This document shows positions 55,962 through 64,000 of a stretch of 64,000 bases of DNA, piece after piece. Where the stretch lies: positions 16,003,501 through 16,067,500 of the forward strand of contig NC_090778.1 of assembly GCF_040054535.1 (NCBI RefSeq), in the 5' to 3' direction. A program made the position numbers and the translations under genes. The number at the start of each line of letters is the position of its first letter. Position 1 is the stretch's first letter. Below the pieces are notes generated by a model. That model was not told where the DNA came from. It saw only the letters and a list, made by a program, of their open reading frames with translations, and ran no database searches. Source of the DNA: Antennarius striatus (lineage: Eukaryota > Chordata > Actinopteri > Lophiiformes > Antennariidae).

Positions 55962-58114
55962 CACGCTTTACCTGTAGAAATACAGGGGGAACATATCAGG
56001 AGGGGGGCGTGTTTCAGTCTGACCAATAGAAACTCAGTAAAGACTTCTCTGTTTGTTTTTTAATCATTACTCATTTGCATGGACTGAAAAGATCAGCTTA
56101 TTGTAGTCCGTTCAGATCTCGACAGTGATGGAGGAAGGACAAATTCTAATGAAACATAAGATGACACACCACATGGTACTAATAAAAACAGCAGTACAAT
56201 TATTTAATCGGCACACTCATATGAGAAACTGATCATTCTGTAAAAACTTAAAAAGGTAAAAATGTACTTTTAGGGAAAAGAACAAATCCCCATTCAAACA
56301 TTCCAAGTACAAGAACAAAATATTTTCAACTAAATGTATAAAAATGAAAACTTAATTAATAATGAAAAAAGTGTTTAATATTATTGTGTATAGTCAGCTG
56401 TTCTAGTATTACTGATGTGAGACAACTGAAGTTGCTTGAGAAGAAATTTTTTACACTCCTGATTTATGTAATCTACAAAAGCTGATTTTATACGTACATG
56501 ATTTATTTATAATATTTTACTTTAGGTATCACTTAATAATAACTCATATCTCTGTGTCAGAATCAAAAGTATAAACTTTGTGCCCTATAAGCAGCAAAAA
56601 TAGAACTACTATTACTAATATTGGCAAAATGATTGTAACCCAGGTAGATGACGTAACACTCAGACACCCACTGAGGAGATATTCTCAGCTTGGCTCCTAA
56701 ATTAAGAACAGTACAGATCATGGCTGTTAATCCAGCTTTCAAAAACATACTTACACAGACACTGTGTAAATGTGTTTACAAGGCGCCTGACCTAGGATCA
56801 GATAACTAATAATCTCCAAAACCTTTTCATCAGGATGAAAGGTAATCTGGTTTTACATTTGTGGACCTGCTCCGTGAATGACCAGAACACCAACACACTC
56901 TTCATTAACAAACTGTCCAGTCAGTTTCAAGCTATAATCTATATCTCACAGGAAGGATCAATATAATATCGAATACATCTCCGATGAGAAAGTGACTTCA
57001 TAGCTAAAAGAGAAAAATCTCAGGCAGGAAGAAAGTATTTTAAATGGATATTTATGATCATATTGAAAAAATGCATACATTAAATTATGGAATATTCATG
57101 GTAATTATGCACACATGCTAATACAGCAGAGATCCAGAGGTGCAGGATAGAGCAGCAAGGCGTAAACAGTGTGTACATGGGATTATTACAAGTGTTGTTA
57201 GTGGTGTATTTGTAACTGTACTCCTCCATTTGAAGTACAAATACCTGGTACCATACACTATTAAGTGATTACAGTGTACATAATGAAGGGAATATTATTT
57301 AATTTTTAAAGGTTTTAGATCTGTATATATTTTTCAAATAAAACCTTTGTCTTCCATGCTGCTGACAGTCAAACATAGTATTTTTGCTTTTTGTTAGTCC
57401 CTTCTTCAACTGTGGAGTAACTACAATCATTACATGTACACAGCACTAGTTTGAGCTTCTCTTTTTCTTATTTCACTTGCCTATTTTAATTCAAAATTTT
57501 ATATTACGCCTTTATTTAACAGCTTTAATCTTTCACAAAGTGAGGTTTCAGGTAAGGGTATATCATCACCTATGAAACAGAAACTATTATTATTCTATCA
57601 AACAAAAGGCTAAATGAATATATGACACAAATCTCTTTGACCAAGTGTGACATTAAAATAATCAAAACTATTTTGCTGTTAATAAGGTACTTGTATTTTT
57701 TTAAACTTAAATTCAGTTGTTAATACAAGTTTATTGTAATGGTATATGCTAGTTGTGTGGTTAATCCATCCTTTCCCATTGATAAACTCTCAGACTGTCG
57801 TCACCTAACAGTACACTGTCTAATCCCTGTCCTCTTTAAGCGAGGTGAGCTATAATTACACAGGGTCAATTAGTCTGACAATAATCCAGTGACTCTCAGA
57901 TTACAGCTACAGTAGGACAACTTCACGAGGAAGGAAAAAAACAATTTATCATTTTGATGAATTTTGTAAGCTTTGTCTTTGGCTGCATTTTGTCCAAAAA
58001 TAAAGCCTATTTGTGCAGGAGAGGGGAAACCAGATAAAGCAGAACAAACAAAATATTCAATTAAAAGAACAATAGAGGAAATGATATTTTTCCGCTGAGA
58101 AATCAAAGTCTCAC
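55962..58114 (-). other. Presumed sprn intron 1, no gene seen
   Basis: AT-rich sequence between the sprn coding exon and its probable first exon. No coding exon, RNA gene or named repeat was recognised. Confidence 0.4.
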
Positions 58115-58290
58115 CTGTTGAGTGGCTCTTTGAAGAAGAATAGTTCTGATAGAGTTCTTGTTGTCGCTGTGACAGAATGGGACTGCAGTTCCGTCTCCTC
58201 AGACAGTCAGAAGTGTGTTTCAGGGCCAAGCTGGAGTCCTCCAGACTGCCTCAATCACACGGAAGGTAGCGCCGCTTCTCACACCTCCCC
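58115..58290 (-). other. Probable non-coding first exon of sprn
   Basis: On the minus strand a good donor (CTCAACAG|GTGAGAC) ends at 58115, and GC content is higher upstream to about 58.3 kb. It would splice to the acceptor at about 55972. The open frame crossing it continues through the donor and starts at a non-ATG codon, so I read it as 5' UTR. The 5' end is estimated. Confidence 0.5.
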
Positions 58291-60301
58291 ATTGGCTGAC
58301 AGCCTCTAAGCTGCTCTGTGACAACAGCAGACACAAGTACCTGCACATGCATTTGTGGGAGTTATGTGTTTCTAATTTTGCCTGAATTACCTAACGGCCT
58401 AATTTAAATAAACTGCTCAGAATCTCTGAGAAGCTTCTGCCATTGTCGGGTGGCTGTTGGATTGATTCCTGATCATGGGCGCTTACCCATGTCCTGTCGT
58501 TTGTCTTCATCTGTTCGACTAAATTGTGCCAAAAATAAGTGGTGTGTGTGTGTATGCAGTATATATACAGCATATAAACAGGGTGAGGTTTCATTCATCA
58601 ACTCAAACAACACATTACAGTTGTGATCATCTTTCATCGACGCAACTCTATTTTTTTTAATTAAATAACTTTAAAAACTAAAAGTTCAGATAAGTCGAAT
58701 GATTTACTGAAAATACAGCACAAAATGCCCCGAAATTACACGCATGCAATCTTGACCTTTTCAACAATTGTAGAAACACTGAACCCACACAAAGCTTTGT
58801 GCTACTTCTACTATGTCATTAAAAGTTACATGTTGTCAGAGTTCATGAAGATGATTCAGTCTTGTGTTGTGCTTCTTCTGGCAGCTCAAATAATAGTTTT
58901 TGTATAGCCTGTCTATCATACCATGACAGGAGTCACTGTGTTCACAGATGTTGAAAATTGTTCATTTGCCAGAGCTTTTAATTGTGCTTTAAAAGTTTTA
59001 ACATGTCTTCATGCTGTCTTACTAAAGGCTCATCTCTGTGTTGAATGAAGTCACCTGGACTCGTAGCTCTGAAGGAGCCTTTAGATGAGAGTCCAGCTGA
59101 CTCTACTGACCACAGAGATCCACCATGACCTGGCTGAACAGCAGTTTTACTGATTCATGCTTCCATCAACAGACTTCAAGTGGTGTGGCAGCTCGACCTC
59201 AAAACAAGGACACACTACTGCCCAACGGTATTTTTAAGCCCTTCATGGTGTGGCCACTGAATATTCAATGTCTGAATGTCTTCCCTGATCACCATAGCAA
59301 CCTCAGCTTGTGATGGAACAATCAGGGGAACAAACGTTTGCTGTTGACACTCAGTGGTGCTGGGTTTTATTACCTCTGGATGGATGTAGACCAGGTCTGT
59401 CCCTCTGTTTTAAGTCTTTGTGCTTTGCTCAGATAACCAGTGGCTCAGTTGCTAGCTGCAGTAATTCATACATACAAAATATGTCTACTTCTAAAGAGAG
59501 TACATCTCTACAAAATCTCACACAATCCCATAGCTTCTGTCCTAAACATTCAGTTTGAATGACTGCAGGAAGACAGTTGTTACAGACAGAAGGTCACAAA
59601 ATAGACAGATTATCTGTTCACATGGCCCTAAATAATCCCTCCATTGAATGTCTCAAATGTTATGAGATGTTCGGTGAAAGGCACACAGTACATTGTGGGA
59701 CATTCTGAGACCAGAAATGGTTGTTGTGGTCTGGATCGGTTCACACTGACAGAGGCTGACTGGTCTGACGGGGTTCTGCTGTACTGGTGTCGTGTTTTTG
59801 TCCCACTGAACATCAGATCTGTGGACTTGTGCTTGAAGAGAAATTGGAACAGGCACTCCATGAGGACCACGATGTGTTTGTGCTTCAAACTGATTATGGT
59901 AACAGCTTGCAGTGTGAAGGCAAGACCGAATACAGAATTTCATATTTTAGGCTCGTAATACTGCACCGCAAAAAGGTTGTAAGTACTTTCAGAGAGGTTA
60001 GAGAAATAGCTTTCTGGTGTGTTGTCTGTGATGACAAAGAGGAATCAGTGCAAAATGATTGAGTCTGAGTTAAGACTGTTCAGCGATGGTCACACTTAAC
60101 ATGTACACAATCCAGCATGTTAGAAACCGACTGTACATTGACAGATTGGATGATTTTACAAAAAGTCCATGCAGACACAGAAATTCAGAGTAGCAGGATG
60201 ATCACTGAAACAGATGTATTGTGCTTTTCCTCCCCTGACTCTCAGTCACTCTCTTGGTCATCAGAGGGAACGATGGAAGCTTTGGCAGGATGACAAGCAG
60301 A
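58291..60301. other. Intergenic / rassf2 3' UTR, no gene recognised
   Basis: It holds the rassf2 3' UTR on its right side and the sprn promoter on its left. Several short open frames on both strands at 59.3-60.1 kb overlap one another and show no family resemblance or splice context. No repeat family was identified. Confidence 0.4.
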
Positions 60302-63300
60302 TCACATGCATGTCGCACCTTCTGGTAGACAACGGAGCTGCTTCTCAATCTTACAGCGAAAATAAGTGTACCTACAAATAGAAGCAGATAAATGTTACAG
60401 GAGAAAATACATACAAAAAACCTCCTCAACATACCAAATACACATGGTAGAGTTCAACATCACAGAGTCAAGTTTAGTATGTTCATAACAGATGAACAAA
60501 TCACTGTGGTACCATAAACAAGAGGATAAACAAACATATTTATATATTTATAATAAATTATATAATAATAATAAAAAAATATTTTTCTGGTACCTTCTCC
60601 TGAGTTTCTGTACCTCTCTGTCCTCCTCCTCCTTCAGTTTGGTGATGAAACTCTGCAGGACAGGCATTTCAAATTTGATATACTGCGCCACCTGGTGGAG
60701 CAGAACAGAAACGCAATGAAAACAGAAGCTTTTTCAGTCTTTATCGATTGCTTACACACATTTCCTGGTACTTGAAACACAATGACCACAACATGTAACT
60801 CATGCACCAGCCCCCTGAACCATTTCTGAAAAACTATAAACACAATTTCTGCTTTACACTCACATTTCAATTGTAAAACACACTTGTTTCAAAACACTAC
60901 ACACAATTCTCTGCATTAGACACAATTTTCATGAAGAAAATCTTGTTTTAACAAGGAAAACACTGTCATTCAAAATTCTAAACTTAATTGCCCTACTATG
61001 TGCACTGACTCACCACATCAGAAAACACTTGCCACACAGTTTTACGATTAGCAATCACAGCTTTAGCATGAAAGGGCAACAGGTGAGCTTGTCTGTTTTA
61101 GAACAATGGAAAACAACAGAGGCAGAGCCAGAAAAAAAACATTGCCTGTGATGTGGAGGAGGTGTTGTGGCCAAATCCAAACAGAAGACAGGATGCAGCA
61201 TAGTTTCTTTTTCTTTTTTTTCTTACTGTAACTGCATTTTTCTATTTTGTATTTGCAACTTTGTGTTGGTTTGGTTGTACACTGTGTACATTGTTTTTGT
61301 TGGGCAAAATAAAATATATTCGTTACAGTGCATTTGTCTGTTCCAAGTATAAAAACAATATTCTAAAATTTTGTTCAACACTTTTTTCTTTATGGTCTGT
61401 AGTAAGTGTAACACTGAACAAAAAAGGCCCAAGTCCTTATGATGAAAGGAGAAGAAGTGTTTTCCATTAATCACAGTGTTTTACATTGAGCACATCAGTG
61501 TTCAAATGGTTCTTATAAATGTCTACTCATTTGATGGTTTGTGTTTGTCATTTGACAACAAAACACCATTTTGAGAAGAGATAACATTGTTTTGAAAGTA
61601 AAGCTTCAAAACATTGACCATTGTGTGTGTGTTTTTGGATTTGTGTGTAGAGTTCTGAGAGTATGAAGCATGCTTTCAAAAAATGTGTGTAAGCAATCGA
61701 GAAAGATTGTAATAAGAAGATACACACAAAAGGATTTCGTGGCTACACACAACCAGATTAATGTCAGTAAGAAAAACGCTAAAATATATTTTGCTGGTTT
61801 ACATCGTATGTAACTTCTTCTCCCAGGTCTTCCTCCATGAGGAAAACTTTGCAGACCTGCTCACATGGACCTTGCATCACCCTCAGTGCCAGAGGATGGT
61901 CGGTCCGTTTCAGTTTCACTCGCTCTGAAACAAATAATTTCAAAAATGTAATGAGGTGCTGGTCTTGATTGCTGATGACACACACACAAAAACACAGGCC
62001 TCTTTACACTGCACTCACCTCCACTCGCATGGACGAGGTAGATCGCAAAATCGTCCGGGCTGTTTTCAATCTTAAACTTGTTGAGGAGAACTCGCAGCAC
62101 CTGTGGCGTCCTCATGCAACTGTTGATCCGAACATTAGTCACTGATCCAAACGCAGGCGTGAAGACTGCTGTCTGAGAAAAACAAGGAACAAGGAATTCA
62201 GCTTCTTATGCTCTGCATCTTTGTGTATAATGTGTAATCAATATATTTGTGAAATATATATACATGAATGGGTTATTGTGAATCCAAACACCGACATTAA
62301 CTTGACTATAATTATGTGAACATATATATTTTCATTACATTCAGAGGTGTTAAGGATCCGCTGACACACACTTGGAGCTTTCGTCACCTTATGGTTATAG
62401 AAGTGTCCGTTTATGGAGAAGCGATGTCGTCGGATCTTCCTTTGGTCACTTGGTGACCGCCGCTGGCCCCGTCTTAAGAATCCAGCATCACTTTTTGTCC
62501 GGAGGAGCTGAGCAGAGCTCTCACTATCATCTGTCAAATCAGTAATCATCACCGCAGATTATCAGTAATTAATCGTTAACATTTTCAGAAAATATTAGAA
62601 GAGAAGGCATAAAAGAATGTATTAGAATATTTATAAAACGACATTATTGCAAAGAAATTCCATCACTAGCAAAATGAATGCAGATGCAAGTGTTCAGAAC
62701 TGGAAGAAAAATAAGACTCATATTCCTGTAAAGATGGGATTTAAAAAATCTGAGAAACACAGTGCTGATTTGTTTGCTATTTTACAGCAAGATGTAAAAC
62801 CTTAGAATGCCTTTGTGCACAGGTTTTGTGATTTAGAATTAACCAGTTAACAAAGATGTCCCTCACCTTCTGGCTGTTCCTCCATCACACAGTTGTCCTC
62901 TGGCTGGTTGTCAGGTGGGATCACTTCCACTCTGGGTGAGCTCTGTTCTGCCGCCTGCTGTCCATCACCGCCGTTTGAGCAGCTTTAAACATAAAACAGG
63001 AGAATTAGCAATGAAGAAACAGCTGATGTTATATTTAACAACACCAGTGCTGTTTACAGTTCAAAGTAACAAAGTTAAAATACTGTTAACAAGGAAACTG
63101 ATACACAGGCAGGTCTCAGTCTCCACACAGAGCAGGATGCGAAACCGGAATCGCCTTGCTGTGTGGTGACAGCGCTACCCACGGCACCACATGTTAACTA
63201 CTTGTGCAACACATTTCCGTCCCTACATGACATCACCTTTGAAGTATTTCACATAAGGTGTTTAAATTTGAGAGATGAATGTTGGACTGATGGATCAGTA

Positions 63301-63933
63301 TTATAAGTACCATTTTGAAGCTCCATTAGGAAAACTGATTTGAATGTTCCTTTCTTTCTGTTCCAACTGTTCTGACTCAACACAGCCGACTGTAAACGTG
63401 ATTTACTTCATATCTCTAACATACCCACCTGGCAGTTCTGTAATGCAAGAAACAAGAATAGCCCGTTCTGGTAAATGGCACGACAGAGCTAAAATGTGGC
63501 TCCTTATTGAAAGCAGATGATCTGTTGTGTGTTGGGACAAAACTGGTCGGGGTGTGAGGTGTGGTGTCAAAGATTTGTCCACAGACCTCGTACAACTGGT
63601 TTATTATATAGAGATTGATTAACAATGGGAATCAATCATACTTTTGATGCATGGAAGTAAATCTGCAACGTTAAGCCAAAACACGCACGCACGCACACAC
63701 AGACACACAGACACAGACACACTCAAACTGCTGACTCAATGAGTGTGTCCATCTCTTAGAGAATCTGCCTGGACCTCTTACCCTTGGCTGTCTAGATTGC
63801 AGCCAGAGTGCCAGGATGTAGAAGAGGGGGGTGGTCGGATTCGGTCATGGTCATCCTGCATTTGAAGCCTGATTGGCCGCCGCAGGCCCCAGAAGATATT
63901 CAGCAAGCCCTCAAAGATCAGTTCTCCCTCTTC
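60302..63933 (-). CDS. rassf2: RASSF2, Ras-association domain family member 2 (3' seven coding exons; 5' end beyond window)
   Basis: A Ras-binding scaffold of the Hippo/MST pathway and tumour suppressor; the SARAH helix pairs with MST1/2 kinases. Coding exons seen: 63782-63933, 62867-62982, 62388-62530, 62019-62172, 61803-61924, 60594-60691 and 60302-60371, all phase-consistent. Reading order: [20 protein letters not shown], then [18 protein letters not shown]; a variable acidic linker; [15 protein letters not shown]; the RA domain ([20 protein letters not shown] ... [20 protein letters not shown] ... [20 protein letters not shown]); then the C-terminal SARAH region ([20 protein letters not shown] ... 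), ending GATCM and [18 protein letters not shown] and EEVTYDVAQYIKF match RASSF2 rather than RASSF4. The C-terminal ~20 residues ([19 protein letters not shown]) diverge from human. The first ~45 residues are expected to the right of position 64000. Confidence 0.93.
60735..61709. mobile_element. Non-autonomous Tc1/IS630-like element in a rassf2 intron
   Basis: The left end CAGTCTTTATCGATTGCTTA (then CACACATTT) and the right end AAATGTGTGTAAGCAATCGA (then GAAAGATTG) are inverted repeats of ~29 bp with two to three mismatches. The element is ~975 bp. A remnant near 61085-61200 (AACAATGGAAAACAACAGAG, then GCAGAGCCAG) resembles the start of transposases of IS630/Tc1-related fish elements, but no intact frame remains. 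A TA duplication is not clear on the left side. Confidence 0.65.
63100..63190 (-). repeat. Degenerate SINE fragment
   Basis: Read on the minus strand it gives GGTGCCGTGGGTAGCGCTGT, then CACCACACAGCAAGGCGATT and GGTTTCGCATCC. This matches the head of the tRNA-derived SINE family seen at 2.2 kb, with weakened A and B boxes. It lies in a rassf2 intron. Confidence 0.55.
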
Positions 63934-64000
63934 CTGGTAGAAGAGAGGAGCCATTATTGGTTTACATGCAGACATGGGCATTTATTAAGCTTTTGGGAGA

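Noticed and set aside
55962-55964. The in-frame GTG at 55962-55964 as sprn start
   Set aside because: It directly precedes ATG within the leader after the splice acceptor. The ATG at 55961 is the normal eukaryotic start.
57870-58229. A 119-codon minus-strand frame near the sprn first exon
   Set aside because: It starts at TTG, not ATG, and runs through a good splice donor at 58115, so it is better read as 5' UTR plus intron.
59310-60062. Overlapping open frames on both strands at 59.3-60.1 kb
   Set aside because: No family resemblance, no splice context, mutual overlap. Probably chance frames in rassf2 3' flanking DNA.
60685-60698. A CTCF-like motif (CCACCAGGTGGCGC on the minus strand)
   Set aside because: It coincides with a rassf2 splice acceptor and coding bases, which explain the sequence without CTCF.
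60302-63933. Assignment as rassf4
   Set aside because: [17 protein letters not shown] and [18 protein letters not shown] match RASSF2, and the prion-gene neighbourhood fits RASSF2.

Overview
The window is nuclear DNA of a ray-finned fish, most likely a spiny-rayed (acanthomorph) teleost. The evidence is spliced vertebrate genes with short introns, a two-gene fish prion/Shadoo cluster, and fish-type repeats: an RTE-clade LINE, an L2/CR1-clade LINE with a (TCTA)n tail, a tRNA-derived SINE, hAT and Tc1/mariner-like non-autonomous elements, and long simple repeats. I see no bacterial gene, phage, CRISPR array, rRNA or free-standing tRNA gene.

Layout from left to right. (1) 1-1631, minus strand: the 5' end of cdc45, a replication helicase subunit, with its promoter to about 1.85 kb. 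(2) 6.3-12.8 kb, minus: plpp5, a phospholipid phosphatase. Seven coding exons give an intact 265-codon frame with all three catalytic motifs, and a same-sense RTE LINE sits in intron 2. (3) 13.5-33.3 kb, minus: nsd3, an H3K36 methyltransferase. Twenty-four coding exons join in one open frame of 1597 codons, followed by a 3' UTR of about 3.9 kb. (4) 38.0-47.1 kb, plus: letm2, a mitochondrial inner-membrane protein. Ten coding exons give 520 codons, head-to-head with nsd3. (5) 51.1-53.5 kb, plus: a fish prion protein gene with a single coding exon of 412 codons. (6) 54.8-58.3 kb, minus: a Shadoo (sprn) gene of 173 codons, tail-to-tail with the prion gene. (7) 60.3-64.0 kb, minus: rassf2, the seven 3'-most coding exons including the RA and SARAH regions. 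Its 5' exons lie beyond the window.

The genes fall into three blocks that, from my knowledge of human gene maps, lie on three chromosomes: CDC45 (22q11), PLPP5-NSD3-LETM2 (8p11, with order and orientations kept here) and PRNP-RASSF2 (20p13). The window therefore spans two synteny joins, at about 1.7-6.3 kb and 46.2-51.1 kb. The second contains a perfect CTCF core match.

I did not find a wholly new biological system. The most unusual items are: nested perfect inverted repeats of 17-25 bp in the 5' region of letm2; two GC-AG introns, one of them followed 15 bases later by a CA repeat; a candidate exon upstream of the prion exon that would join it in frame; a histidine-rich expansion in NSD3; and a ~1.1-kb hAT-type element with a nearly intact 8-bp target duplication. 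Exon borders were read by eye from splice signals, frame and remembered human protein sequences. No alignment was run.
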